Positions 7,874-16,857 of a stretch of 64,000 bases of DNA are shown here, one piece after another; the stretch's first letter is position 1, and every line of letters begins with the position of its first letter. The notes under the pieces were generated by a model that worked only from the letters and a program-made list of their open reading frames with translations, was not told the origin of the DNA and did no database searches. Source of the DNA: Sulfitobacter dubius. GTDB lineage: Bacteria > Pseudomonadota > Alphaproteobacteria > Rhodobacterales > Rhodobacteraceae. The translations under genes and the position numbers were made by a program. The stretch is taken from positions 434,001-498,000 of the forward strand of contig NZ_FOPG01000003.1 in the NCBI RefSeq assembly GCF_900113435.1, in the 5' to 3' direction.

Positions 7874-8522
7874 TTTCGTCCTTCTCCTTTTGTGCTTTCA
7901 GCGCCCGCTCATGGGTGTCGCGCAGCTCGGCGAGCAGGCGGTCGCAAATCTTTTTGAAGCCGTAGTCGAGACTCCCGTGGTCCCATTCCATCCGGGCATC
8001 ACCATCGGGCAGGTCGGGATCGGCGCGCACGTCCAGCACGCTGTCGCATTTGTAATAGATCGCGCGTTGGCGCAGTTCGGGGCCGATCTGCTCCAGCGTA
8101 GCGGGCGATAGGCGCACTTTGATGTGGCTCGATCCGATGGCCATCTTGAGCGATTGGATTACGGTCTTTTTCACCCGCGCGGTCGACAGGCGTTCGATTG
8201 CTTCGGGGAGGACGATCTCGCAGGTTTGCAGGGTAAATCCCACAATCTGCGCCACCAGCGCTTCCTGATGGGCCTGCATGGCCTGCGAGAGCCGCGCCAG
8301 TTCCTGCGCCAGTTTCTCGGCCATGACGGCGTGTTCGGCCTGCATTGTCTGGTGCATCTCAGCCCGGCCCGCGTCGGCTCCGGCCAGATAGCCTTCGATA
8401 TGGCCTTGTTTGTGGGCCTTCTTGATCTTCGCTTCGATCTCTTCGGGCGTGGGCAGCGCCGGATCCTGCGGCTTGCTCTTGCCGTCCTCGTCGAAGTTTT
8501 GCAGCTTGAGGGTCGTGATCAC
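7866..8522 (-). CDS. fliH: FliH-like flagellar export regulator
   Basis: FliH is the peripheral stalk that holds the ATPase FliI at the export gate. The 218-residue product has an N-terminal charged segment, a long Ala/Gln/Glu coiled coil (about residues 45-85) and a C-terminal domain with VRADPDLPDGDARMEWDHGSLDYG, the DPxLxxGxxxxEW-like FliH/HrpE ending. Its start is a GTG whose bases overlap the fliF stop (GTGA). Sequence conservation in this family is weak, but the position between fliF and fliN supports the call. Confidence 0.8.
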   Translation of the reverse strand: MITTLKLQNFDEDGKSKPQDPALPTPEEIEAKIKKAHKQGHIEGYLAGADAGRAEMHQTMQAEHAVMAEKLAQELARLSQAMQAHQEALVAQIVGFTLQTCEIVLPEAIERLSTARVKKTVIQSLKMAIGSSHIKVRLSPATLEQIGPELRQRAIYYKCDSVLDVRADPDLPDGDARMEWDHGSLDYGFKKICDRLLAELRDTHERALKAQKEKDENG

Positions 8523-10222
8523 AGATCATCCCCTTCTGACAGCCATTGTCCGAGAACCCGCAGGGCGTCATCGGTGTTGTCTTCGGCCAATTCAGCTACG
8601 GCGCGCAGTTGGCTGTGCTGGACTGCGCCCTCGACCGAGGCGAGATGCACCATGTCGCGGGGCATCTCGTCCATTGGGCCAAGCACCGCACCGGTCTGGA
8701 CGCCCGCCGGGGTGGGCAGGCGGTTTGGCGGGGTCTCGTTCTGGGTGCCGCCGGTCAACGCTTTTGGCGCGTTATCCCGCTCAGGACCGTCCAACAGGCC
8801 CGCGTCGGCGCCAGCGCCAGCCAGCGCGGGCTGAGGAAGGGTGGCATCCAGCACCATGCGCAGCGGTCGCGCGCCCAGCACCATGATGATCGCCACCAGC
8901 GCCAAGGCAAAGAGCGAGCGCAGGATGGTCATGGCGTTATCGGCCAGCACCGCGCCCAAGCCACGGCCTGCGGGGCTGCTGAACTCGGAATCGAAATCAA
9001 GGAATTGCAGGCTCTCGACCTGCACCTGATCGCCGCGGTTCTGGTCAAAGCCGATAGCGGTGCTGACCAATTGGCTCAGGCGCTGCATTTCTTCTTCGCT
9101 GCGCTCGATATAGCCTTCGGAGCCGTCGGGCAGGGTGCCATAGCTGCCGTTCACCAGAACGGCGACCGAGATACGCTCGATATCGCCCGGCTCGCGCACC
9201 ATCTCGCTTTGAACCGAGCCGATCTCATAGTTGATGATTTCGTCATTCTCGGAACGGGTGGACTGCCCCGCGCCGCCGCCTGCATCGTCGCGCAATTCAT
9301 CGGGGATGTTGTTGGCCACATCCACCGTGGCCGCCGCCGGATCGGTTTCATTGGAGTTGCGCACGCGGGTTTCGATGGATCGGGCGACCTGCTGGGCAGG
9401 GTCAAAGGTACGCGAAACGCGCACTTCACGCTCGGTCGTCAGATCAACGCTGACGCGCACGCGGGCATTGCCCGGCCCGACGCGGGCGTTGAGAATGGAT
9501 TCAACTTTCTGCGCCAGTTGCTCTTCGATCATGCTGCGCTGACCTTGGAGTGAGAAGTCAGAGCTGCCGCCTTCGTCCTTGGCCAAGATCGTCTCACCCG
9601 AGGCCGACAGGACGGTCACGTTCTGCGCTTCCAAATCCGCCACGGCAGAGGCTACCAGTGCTTGGATCGCCTGCGCTTGGCTGCGGGTCATGCTGGCGTT
9701 GGCTTGCGAGCGTACGATGACCGAGCCGCTGGCCTCGGCGCGGCTGCGCGAAAAAGCGGCGCGTTCGGGCAGCACCAGATGCACCCGCGCGGCTTTGATG
9801 CCGCTGATGGTTTGGATCGACCGGGCCAGCTCGCCTTCCAGCGCACGTAGCCGGTTCACCTTTTGCATGAAGGAGTTCATCCCCATGCCGGACATGTTGT
9901 CGAAAATCTCCCAACCCGGCACGCCTTCGCCCGGCAGCCCCGCATCGGCCAGCGCCATACGGGCGCGGGCGATGTCATTCTCTGCAACCGAAATCGTATC
10001 GCCATTGCGCGACAGGTCGACCGTCAGCCCCGCTTGCTCCAGCGTCTGCATCATCTGCGACGCGGTGCCGGGGCTAAGTTGGCTGTAAACCGGGACATAG
10101 GTAGGGGCGAGGATGGTCCGCGCGCCGATGAAAATAGCCGCGGTGATCGCCAAGCCGATGCCGCCCAGAAGTGCCAGCCGCTTTGGACCTAAATCCTTAA
10201 GGTTTTCAACGATCTGATTCAC
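8519..10222 (-). CDS. fliF: Flagellar MS-ring protein FliF
   Basis: FliF builds the MS ring in the inner membrane, on which rotor and export apparatus assemble. The 567-residue product has an N-terminal membrane span (LALLGGIGLAITAAIFIGA), ring-building motifs (PTYVPVYSQLSPGTASQMMQ and GLPGEGVPGWEIFDNMSGMG), an Asp/Asn/Ser-rich periplasmic linker, a second span near residue 440 (LFALALVAIIMVLGARPLRM) and a C-terminal acidic FliG-binding tail. The start codon is GTG at 10222, preceded by GAGGG. It is first in the reverse operon and divergent from fliL. Confidence 0.96.
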   Translation of the reverse strand: MNQIVENLKDLGPKRLALLGGIGLAITAAIFIGARTILAPTYVPVYSQLSPGTASQMMQTLEQAGLTVDLSRNGDTISVAENDIARARMALADAGLPGEGVPGWEIFDNMSGMGMNSFMQKVNRLRALEGELARSIQTISGIKAARVHLVLPERAAFSRSRAEASGSVIVRSQANASMTRSQAQAIQALVASAVADLEAQNVTVLSASGETILAKDEGGSSDFSLQGQRSMIEEQLAQKVESILNARVGPGNARVRVSVDLTTEREVRVSRTFDPAQQVARSIETRVRNSNETDPAAATVDVANNIPDELRDDAGGGAGQSTRSENDEIINYEIGSVQSEMVREPGDIERISVAVLVNGSYGTLPDGSEGYIERSEEEMQRLSQLVSTAIGFDQNRGDQVQVESLQFLDFDSEFSSPAGRGLGAVLADNAMTILRSLFALALVAIIMVLGARPLRMVLDATLPQPALAGAGADAGLLDGPERDNAPKALTGGTQNETPPNRLPTPAGVQTGAVLGPMDEMPRDMVHLASVEGAVQHSQLRAVAELAEDNTDDALRVLGQWLSEGDDL

Positions 10223-10404
10223 GGGCCCTCACTCGGTTGGATAGGTCGAGCATTCCCCGCTCGGTCGTCACTATGCAAGCGTATATCGATTTATACTTGC
10301 TCGATTCGAAAAATAAACAGGTTTCTGTTGCAATAAAGCTTGATTGGGGATGTATTTGTTCTTGCATATGGCGCGTCGCACGGGATCCGATTAAGAGTGG
10401 AAGA
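10223..10404. promoter_or_regulatory. Divergent fliF/fliL promoter region, AT-rich, with imperfect palindrome
   Basis: These 182 bases between the two divergent starts are clearly more AT-rich than the genes on either side. They contain a 26-bp imperfect palindrome at 10274-10299 (outer arms GCAAG...CTTGC, centre ATCGAT; 10 of 13 positions symmetrical), a possible regulator site. I do not see a convincing sigma-54 or CtrA consensus. Confidence 0.45.
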
Positions 10405-10929
10405 ATGAAAAAGCCTTTTGCTATCCTTGCCGTTGTTTTGCTCTGCCTTCTTGCTGGTGTGGGTGGGGTGACGCTGGCCATTGGCCCTTCGGGCCTGTTG
10501 AAAATGGCCGGACTGGGAGGGGATGAGACCGTAGAAGAGCTCGCTGACAACGGCCATGCCGAAGAGGCGGCTGACGATGGTCACGGCGGCAAGCCCAAGA
10601 CCGAAGTGAAGATGCCGGTCATGCCGTTCCCCGAGATCATCGTGAACGTCACCGACACCGGCCCGCAGGGCGGGCAGACGAGCCGGTTTCTCAAGCTCAA
10701 CATGCTGATGGTCTATGATGAGAATGTTGAAGGCGCGGACCGTTTGATTGCGCGCGAAATTTACCTGCGCGACAGTTTCCAAGATTTCCTGCGCCAGTTG
10801 CATGTCAGCGATCTGACTGGCAGCTATGGGCTGGCGATGCTGAAAACCGAACTGCTGCGCCGGGCGCGGGCAGTGGGGCACACCGACGCGCCGCATGAAA
10901 TACTGATTGCCGATATGGTGGTGCAATGA
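10405..10929 (+). CDS. fliL: Flagellar basal body protein FliL
   Basis: FliL is a single-span inner-membrane protein that associates with stators and basal body. I place the start at the ATG at 10405 (MKKPFAILAVVLLCLLAGVGG), which gives the typical short cytoplasmic tail plus one membrane helix and has GAGTGGAAG ahead of it. The in-frame extension back to 10237 runs through the AT-rich promoter region and is not FliL-like. The 174-residue product contains a His/Asp/Glu-rich linker, then the stomatin-like FliL domain (FLKLNMLMVYDENVEG; FLRQLHVSDLTGSYG). It overlaps fliM by ATGA. Confidence 0.92.
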   Translation: MKKPFAILAVVLLCLLAGVGGVTLAIGPSGLLKMAGLGGDETVEELADNGHAEEAADDGHGGKPKTEVKMPVMPFPEIIVNVTDTGPQGGQTSRFLKLNMLMVYDENVEGADRLIAREIYLRDSFQDFLRQLHVSDLTGSYGLAMLKTELLRRARAVGHTDAPHEILIADMVVQ

Positions 10930-11873
10930 CGACAGCGGCCTCCCCCGATGCGCTGAGCCTTGAAGAGACGATGATCCGTCAGGCGCGGGAGAGCTTCCAG
11001 CGCCTGCCCACGCTTGAGATCATCATCGACCGGCTGCTGCTGGCACTGGTGCCTGACCTCAAATCCTACTGTACCGTCGCACCCGAGATCGAACTGACCT
11101 CGCTAGAATATATGCCCTATGAGGACGCGATGGAGAGCATCCAATCGCCCTCTCTCATCGCCATCGCCAATGCGGAAAGCTGGGGCAGTCAGATTGCCTG
11201 CGTGGTTGAGCCGGATCTGCTGTTTTCGGTGCTAGAGATTATGCTGGGCGGGCGTCGGGCCACGAGCCAAGAATGGAAGCCGCGTGGATTGACCGCGATT
11301 GAGCAGAAACTGGGCCGCAGGCTGGCGGAACTGTCGCTTAAAGGGCTGGCGCATTGCTTGCATGATGTCAGCCCGGTGCAATTCGACATCCAATCGTTGG
11401 AGTCCAATCCCCGGTCGGTCATGCTGGCTGCCCCGCGCACCGCGACGGTGCTGGTCCGGATGCATCTGCAATTCGAAGACCGCAGCGGTCATATGGCGCT
11501 GGTGCTGCCCTATGGCACGCTTGATGAGGTCAGTGCGCAGCTGGCGCAGCCGTTCCTTGGCGGGCGTTCGCCCACCGACAGCAACGCGCGCAAGGATATG
11601 AACAGCCAGATTTCCAGCACCACGGTCACCATCACCGGCGTGCTCCAAGAGGTGACGATCCCGCTGCATGAGGTGCTGGAATGGAAGCCCGGTCAAGTGA
11701 TTGATCTGGGCATGACGGTCGATACTCCCGTGGTTGGCATGGTGAACGCGCAACCGATGTTTCAGGCCGCCTTTGGCCAGCGCAGCAATGGCGCGCTGGC
11801 CCTGCGGGTGATCCAATCTTTGCTCCCTAAGGAAAATCAGGAGGACAGCGACGATGATGCCGGCCTTGATTGA
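10926..11873 (+). CDS. fliM: Flagellar motor switch protein FliM
   Basis: FliM links FliG to FliN in the C ring and in most species binds phosphorylated CheY by its N-terminal peptide. The 315-residue product has the CheC-like middle domain (LPTLEIIIDRLLLALVPDLKSY; WGSQIACVVEPDLLFSVLEIMLGG) and a C-terminal SpoA domain (VTITGVLQEVTIPLHEVLEWKPG). The N-terminus reads SPDALSLEETMIRQARESF, so the canonical LSQxEIDxLL CheY-binding motif is not recognisable. It overlaps fliL by ATGA and the next gene by 20 bases. Confidence 0.93.
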   Translation: MTTAASPDALSLEETMIRQARESFQRLPTLEIIIDRLLLALVPDLKSYCTVAPEIELTSLEYMPYEDAMESIQSPSLIAIANAESWGSQIACVVEPDLLFSVLEIMLGGRRATSQEWKPRGLTAIEQKLGRRLAELSLKGLAHCLHDVSPVQFDIQSLESNPRSVMLAAPRTATVLVRMHLQFEDRSGHMALVLPYGTLDEVSAQLAQPFLGGRSPTDSNARKDMNSQISSTTVTITGVLQEVTIPLHEVLEWKPGQVIDLGMTVDTPVVGMVNAQPMFQAAFGQRSNGALALRVIQSLLPKENQEDSDDDAGLD

Positions 11874-12255
11874 TATCCTCATCATCGTGCTGCTGGTCGG
11901 CACGCTGGTCTATGCCTTTATCCTTGACCGCCGGGTTCGCGCCCTGATGGCGACCCTGAAAGAGATGGAGCCAATGGTCGGGGCTTTTTCTAGCGCCGTC
12001 GATCAATCGGCCCGGTCAGTCGAAGACCTGCGCGACCTCAGTACCAAGGTTCAACGCGCCGAGCCGCCTGTGCAGCGTGACGCCCCACAGCACCGCAAAG
12101 CTGCGGCTGAACCTATTCCAGCAGGCCAAAGCCCGGCAGAGATGCGCGCCGCACGCCTGAAGGGGCGTTCCCAAGTGCGCGGGCAGGCGGCGGTGCAGGG
12201 CAAATCCGAACTGGTCCGCACCTTTTTCGACATCACCAAGGAGCGTAAGGAATGA
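11854..12255 (+). CDS. DUF6468-type flagellar-cluster protein
   Basis: The 133-residue product has one N-terminal membrane helix (LIDILIIVLLVGTLVYAFIL) followed by a charged, probably coiled cytoplasmic or periplasmic part with the block FSSAVDQSARSVEDLRDLS. It matches what is annotated as a DUF6468-containing protein in alphaproteobacterial flagellar operons; its function is not known. The GGAGG ribosome site at about 11840 is well placed for the ATG at 11854, which lies 20 bases inside fliM. It overlaps the MotE-like gene by ATGA. Confidence 0.7.
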   Translation: MMPALIDILIIVLLVGTLVYAFILDRRVRALMATLKEMEPMVGAFSSAVDQSARSVEDLRDLSTKVQRAEPPVQRDAPQHRKAAAEPIPAGQSPAEMRAARLKGRSQVRGQAAVQGKSELVRTFFDITKERKE

Positions 12256-12881
12256 GCCGTATCTCCCTGCCAAAGATCGCGCTGTTTGCCCTTGGCGTCG
12301 CTGGCGTGCTCAAGCTCACGGTTGAGTTCATGCCGATGATGGCTATCGCCGAGACGCCCGGCGACACCCCTCCGGTTCCGATTGAGCTGGCCGCCGCACC
12401 CGCGCCGCCCAGCTATGACGCCAGCGCCCCGGGCGAAAGCGGCATGTGCGAGCCGAGCCATCTGATCGCCGAGGCCATCGCCGAAGAGCGTGCGCTGTTG
12501 AAAGACCAACGCGATACGATTGCCGACCGTGAAGCCAAGCTGGCGCTGGCCGAGCAAAGCCTCAAAGCCGAGCAGACCCGGCTGGCCAGCCTGCGCGATG
12601 AGATCGGCGCGCAGTTGAAGGTGATCGAAGAGGCCAACAATCAGGACATGACCAAACTGGTCGAGCTTTACCGCAACATGAAGCCACAGGTGGCGGCTGG
12701 CATCATGGACGAAATCGACGTGGAGACCGCCGTGCAGGTGATCGGTGCTATGCCCGAACGAGACGCCGCGCAGATCATGGGCTCGTTCAGCCTTGTCCGC
12801 GCACGTTTGATCACCAAAATCCTGCTGGAACGCTCCAAACTCCCCGCCGACCGCAATCTCGAAGGGCTGCGCCTGCGTTAA
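12252..12881 (+). CDS. MotE-like flagellar motor protein
   Basis: The 209-residue product has an N-terminal signal/anchor (IALFALGVAGVLKLTVEFMPM), a coiled coil rich in Glu/Lys/Leu (about residues 75-130) and a C-terminal MgtE-N-like helical domain (LYRNMKPQVAAGIMDEIDVETAVQVI; IMGSFSLVRARLITKIL). This architecture matches MotE of Sinorhizobium, a periplasmic chaperone for the motor protein MotC. It closes the fliL-fliM-DUF6468 operon and converges on flhB with 11 bases between. Assignment to a MotE-like family is good; the partner in this organism is not known. Confidence 0.8.
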   Translation: MSRISLPKIALFALGVAGVLKLTVEFMPMMAIAETPGDTPPVPIELAAAPAPPSYDASAPGESGMCEPSHLIAEAIAEERALLKDQRDTIADREAKLALAEQSLKAEQTRLASLRDEIGAQLKVIEEANNQDMTKLVELYRNMKPQVAAGIMDEIDVETAVQVIGAMPERDAAQIMGSFSLVRARLITKILLERSKLPADRNLEGLRLR

Positions 12882-12892
12882 GCGGGCAGGGG

Positions 12893-14011
12893 TTAATCCT
12901 CGCGGATCGACGACCCTGCAGGCGGTTTGCGACGGACGTTGCGGCGCATGTCCATGACAAAGCCGATGATCTCGGCCACCGCTTGCCAATGCTCCATCGG
13001 GATACGGTCATCTACTTCCACCGCTGCATGTAGCGCACGGGCCAACGGGCGGTTTTCGATGATCGGGATGTCGTGGTCCTTGGCCAGTTCGCGGATGCGA
13101 TGCGCCATCACATCGGCACCCTTGGCCACGCAGACGGGCACGTCATCGACACCCTGTTCATATTTCAGCGCTACGGCGTAATGGGTCGGGTTGGTCAGGA
13201 CCACGCTGGCGCCCGGGATCGCCTGCGCGATGCGCTGGCGCGCGCGGGCGCGGCGCAATTCGGCCCGGCGGCCTTTGATCTGCGGATCGCCCTCGCTGTC
13301 CTTATGCTCGTCGCGGATTTCCTTGAGGCTCATCATCTGCTTCTTCTTCCACTGCGCGCGTTTCCAAATGATGTCGGCAATGGCAATTGGGACAAGGAAG
13401 GTGGTCGTTACAAGGAAAATCCAGCGCACCTTCTGCAAAGTGGCATCAAGTAAAGTCTCAGGCACAAAGGCCTGCGTCTGACCCAGAGACTGCGCAATAT
13501 CCCGCACGGCCCAGACGGTGATAAAGCCGATCACCAGCACCTTGGCGGTGTTCTTGGCGAATTCGACAAGGGCATCGGCGGAGAACAGGCGCTTGAAGCC
13601 CGAGAGGGGGTTTAGTTTCGATATCTTCGGTTTGATCCGCTCGGCTGAAACCACCGTCTCGCCTTGGATCAGCACTCCGAAAAGCGCTGCCAAAACCATA
13701 ATTCCGACTACGGGCATCATTGCCAGCCCCACCGTAAAGCCCAGCGATTTAAGGACACCGCCGGCTTCAACCAATCCGGTGCCGCCGGTGCCGATCGCGG
13801 TCACACCTGCGCCCAAAAGCGGGCGTTGCAGTGCGTCGACAATGCCGCCGATCGAGCTGGGCAGCACAAAAATCAGGATAAGCAGCAAGGCAAAAACCAG
13901 CATCGCCGTGCCGGTCTCACGCGATTGGGGCACGTCGCCTTTCTTGCGCGCGTCGCGGAGCTTTTTCTCCGTCGGCTCTTCGGTCTTACTGCTCTTGTCC
14001 TCTTCCGACAT
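12893..14011 (-). CDS. flhB: Flagellar export specificity switch FlhB
   Basis: FlhB sits beside the export gate and switches specificity from rod/hook to filament substrates after self-cleavage. The 372-residue product has four membrane segments, a charged N-terminal tail (DKSSKTEEPTEKKLRDARKKG), and the autocleavage motif NPTH at residues 274-277 (VVLTNPTHYAVAL), with the typical downstream ENRPLARALH block. It follows fliR by three bases at the end of the reverse operon flgB-flgC-fliE-fliQ-sltF-flhA-fliR-flhB. Confidence 0.97.
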   Translation of the reverse strand: MSEEDKSSKTEEPTEKKLRDARKKGDVPQSRETGTAMLVFALLLILIFVLPSSIGGIVDALQRPLLGAGVTAIGTGGTGLVEAGGVLKSLGFTVGLAMMPVVGIMVLAALFGVLIQGETVVSAERIKPKISKLNPLSGFKRLFSADALVEFAKNTAKVLVIGFITVWAVRDIAQSLGQTQAFVPETLLDATLQKVRWIFLVTTTFLVPIAIADIIWKRAQWKKKQMMSLKEIRDEHKDSEGDPQIKGRRAELRRARARQRIAQAIPGASVVLTNPTHYAVALKYEQGVDDVPVCVAKGADVMAHRIRELAKDHDIPIIENRPLARALHAAVEVDDRIPMEHWQAVAEIIGFVMDMRRNVRRKPPAGSSIRED

Positions 14012-14014
14012 GGC

Positions 14015-14770
14015 CTAGAACCCGTAGGTGGTGAGCCATTCCGCGAATGGCTCAAGAAACCCGCGCATCATGGTCGGAACCGCCAGCACCATCAAGGCCA
14101 ACCCGGCGGCGATCAGCAAGGGCTGGGCGATAAAGAACACCTGGAGGCTCGCCATCATGCGGTTGGCGAGCCCCATCCCGACGTTGAGCACCAGCCCCGC
14201 CACATAGAAGGGCGCGGCGATCGACAGGCCAAGGTAGAGGCTGACCTGCGTGGCGCGGGCAAACTGATCGGTCAGATCGGCGAGCATAAAGGTGCCGGGG
14301 GTAAAAACCTGATAGGACATAAGCAGCGACTCGATGATCAGGTGGTGCAGGTCGGTGACAAAGATCAGCGCCGTCGCCCCGATCAGCAGCATCGCGGCCA
14401 TGCTCGTCGCCCCTTCAAAGGCCCCAATGTTGGGTGCCAAAGCGTTGGCCAGCCCCGACATCAAGGCCATCTGATAGCCCGCGAATTGCAGCGCCGAGAG
14501 CAGCGTGCGCGCCACCAGCCCGATCCACAGCCCCACGGTGATTTCCGAGCCAAAGATCAACAACAGGGCACCGGGGCGATCCTCGGCCACCGGGCCAAGG
14601 CCTGTCACCGGATAAAGCGCAGCACTCAGGATTAGACCAAAGAACAGCCGATGCCGCGTCGGGACCGAGGTCTCCGCAAAACCCGGCATGAACAAAAGCG
14701 CGCTGCCGATGCGGGCGAAGACGACGAAATAACCCATCAGCGCGTCGGTCAAAAGGGCGGAGAGGTCCAT
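14015..14770 (-). CDS. fliR: Flagellar export gate protein FliR
   Basis: FliR completes the FliPQR export channel. With the start at 14770 (MDLSALLTDALMGYFVVFAR) the product is 251 residues, the family norm, with about six membrane helices and the motif SALLFMPGFAETSVPTRHRL near residue 22. The longer in-frame reading to 14917 lies within flhA in another frame and was rejected. Only two bases separate this start from the flhA stop, so translation is likely coupled. Confidence 0.95.
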   Translation of the reverse strand: MDLSALLTDALMGYFVVFARIGSALLFMPGFAETSVPTRHRLFFGLILSAALYPVTGLGPVAEDRPGALLLIFGSEITVGLWIGLVARTLLSALQFAGYQMALMSGLANALAPNIGAFEGATSMAAMLLIGATALIFVTDLHHLIIESLLMSYQVFTPGTFMLADLTDQFARATQVSLYLGLSIAAPFYVAGLVLNVGMGLANRMMASLQVFFIAQPLLIAAGLALMVLAVPTMMRGFLEPFAEWLTTYGF

Positions 14771-14772
14771 CC

Positions 14773-16857
14773 CTAGCCCCCGATGGTGGCGACGGTCCGC
14801 AGTGACACCTTGCGGTGGATTTCGGCGTTGGAGATCACCGGCGTCATCGGGCTGACCCGCTCTAACATGGAGCGCACATAGGACCGCGCCTCGGGGTTGA
14901 CCATCAGCGCGGGCCAACTGTCCTCAGAGGCGAAGCGTTGGATCTGTTGGCGGGCTTGCAGCACAAATTCCTGCACCCGTTTGGGCGACATGACGAATGT
15001 CCGGTCATCACCGACCATTTTGACCGCCTCGATGAACTCGGCCTCCCATGAAGGCGACAGGGTGATAACTGGCACAAATCCCTGCCCATCGGCCAGCCCT
15101 TGGCAAATCTGGCTCGACAGGCGGCGGCGCACATTTTCTAGCACCAGCGCGGGCTTGCTGGTCTGGCGCGTGGCTTCGGCCATCGCCTCGACGATCAGCG
15201 GCAGGTTGCGGATCGACACACGCTCCAGCAGCAGTTCCTGCAAGACCTGCTGCACCAGAATGGCGGGGGAGGGGACGGGCAGGTCGTTAACCAGCTTTTG
15301 ATAGTTCCGGTCCAGCCCCTCAATCGCCTCTTTCGCCGAGCCGTAGGTGAGCAGTTCGGACATGTTTTCTTTCACCACTTCAGTCAGATGCGTGGTGATG
15401 ACACTTTCAGGGTCCACCACCGTATAGCCCTGCGCCTCGGCCTGATCGGCGACCTTGCTATCGACCCAAAGCGCATCGAGCCCGAACGTCGGTTCGCGCG
15501 TGGCCTCACCCGGCAGTTGCAGCGGCGCGCCTTCGGGATTGATCACCATCATCTGGTTGGCGCGGATGTCGCCCTTGGCCACATCAACGCCGTGGATTTG
15601 GAACGAGTAGCTGTTGATCGGCAGGCTCACGTCATCCTTGATCCGCACCGAGGGCATGGGGAAACCGAACTCTTCGGCGAAATGCTTGCGCAGTGATTTG
15701 ATCTTGCTCGGCAGCACCGCGTCGGGACGGTTGGCCAGCGCCACCAACCCTTCGCCCAGCACCAGCCGCAACTCGTCGAGGTGCATGGGGTTGGCATCAA
15801 CCTCCGGCATGTCCTGCTTTTTCTGCGCCTCTGCATCAGCCTGCGCCTTGGCCACCGCGGCCTCTGCCGCGCCGCGCTGGATCACCACGCCCAAGCCCAC
15901 CATGGCCGCAGCCAGAAGAGCAAAGACCAGCAGCGGAAAGCCCGGCAGAAGGCCGATACCGAACAACAGGATCGCCGCCATATAGAGCGCTTTAGGGAAG
16001 TTCGACAGCTGGTCAAAGACTGCCTCGTTTGCCGCGCCGCGCGTGCCGCCCTTGGTCACGATCAGACCGGCCGCCAACGACACCACCAGCGCCGGAATTT
16101 GGCTCACCAGCCCGTCGCCGATGGTCAGCGAGGTAAAGACGTTAAAGGCATCGCCCACACCCATGCCGCGCTGCACGACGCCGATTAGGATGCCGCCGAT
16201 CACGTTAATCAGCGTGATGATCAGCCCCGCCACCGCATCGCCGCGCACGAATTTCGACGCACCGTCCATGGCCCCGAAGAACGCGCTTTCGTCCTCAAGC
16301 TCCTTACGGCGGCGCCGCGCCTCATCCTCGTCAATCAGTCCGGCACCCATATCGGCATCAATCGCCATCTGCTTGCCCGGCATCGCATCCAGCGAGAACC
16401 GCGCGGCAACCTCGGCGATACGGGTCGAACCCTTTGTAATCACGACGAAGTTGATGATCACGAGGATGGCAAAGATCACCACACCGATGACGAAATTGCC
16501 CGCCACGATGAACTTGGAGAAGCCCTGGATCACATCGCCCGCGGCGTGCAGACCCGCGTGCCCTTCGCTAAGGATCAGCCGGGTTGAGGCCACGTTGAGC
16601 GACAGGCGCAACATGGTGGTGACCAGCAGCAGCGTCGGGAAGGAGTTGAACTGCAAGGGCGAAGGGATCCAGAGCGCCACCATAAAGATCAGCACACTCA
16701 GCGACAGTGACAGCGCCAACCCGAAGTCCAGCAAGATCGGCGGCAGCGGCAGGAACAGAACCGCCAGCACCAGCGACATGCCAACGGCAAAGCTGACGTC
16801 TTTGTTTGCGCCGAACATGCTCAGCTGCGGCAGGATGGTGTTGGGTTTCGTGCTCAT
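14773..16857 (-). CDS. flhA: Flagellar export protein FlhA
   Basis: FlhA is the large export-gate component that binds chaperone-substrate complexes with its cytoplasmic domain and couples export to the proton motive force. The 694-residue product shows eight membrane helices in the first half, the FHIPEP family segments (STRLILSEGHAGLHAAG; RIAEVAARFSLDAMPGKQMAID; DEDEARRRRKELEDESAFFG) and the C-terminal domain ending with the conserved block RFASEDSWPALMVNPEARSY. Its start overlaps the sltF stop by four bases. Confidence 0.98.
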   Translation of the reverse strand: MSTKPNTILPQLSMFGANKDVSFAVGMSLVLAVLFLPLPPILLDFGLALSLSLSVLIFMVALWIPSPLQFNSFPTLLLVTTMLRLSLNVASTRLILSEGHAGLHAAGDVIQGFSKFIVAGNFVIGVVIFAILVIINFVVITKGSTRIAEVAARFSLDAMPGKQMAIDADMGAGLIDEDEARRRRKELEDESAFFGAMDGASKFVRGDAVAGLIITLINVIGGILIGVVQRGMGVGDAFNVFTSLTIGDGLVSQIPALVVSLAAGLIVTKGGTRGAANEAVFDQLSNFPKALYMAAILLFGIGLLPGFPLLVFALLAAAMVGLGVVIQRGAAEAAVAKAQADAEAQKKQDMPEVDANPMHLDELRLVLGEGLVALANRPDAVLPSKIKSLRKHFAEEFGFPMPSVRIKDDVSLPINSYSFQIHGVDVAKGDIRANQMMVINPEGAPLQLPGEATREPTFGLDALWVDSKVADQAEAQGYTVVDPESVITTHLTEVVKENMSELLTYGSAKEAIEGLDRNYQKLVNDLPVPSPAILVQQVLQELLLERVSIRNLPLIVEAMAEATRQTSKPALVLENVRRRLSSQICQGLADGQGFVPVITLSPSWEAEFIEAVKMVGDDRTFVMSPKRVQEFVLQARQQIQRFASEDSWPALMVNPEARSYVRSMLERVSPMTPVISNAEIHRKVSLRTVATIGG

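Noticed and set aside
8515..8523. GTGATCACA near the fliH start, similar to the sucC operator
   Set aside because: It is inside coding sequence around the GTG start of fliH and lacks a second copy, so it is probably chance.
10237..10404. N-terminal extension of FliL
   Set aside because: The 56 extra codons run through an AT-rich promoter region and precede a normal signal-anchor start with a ribosome site at 10405.
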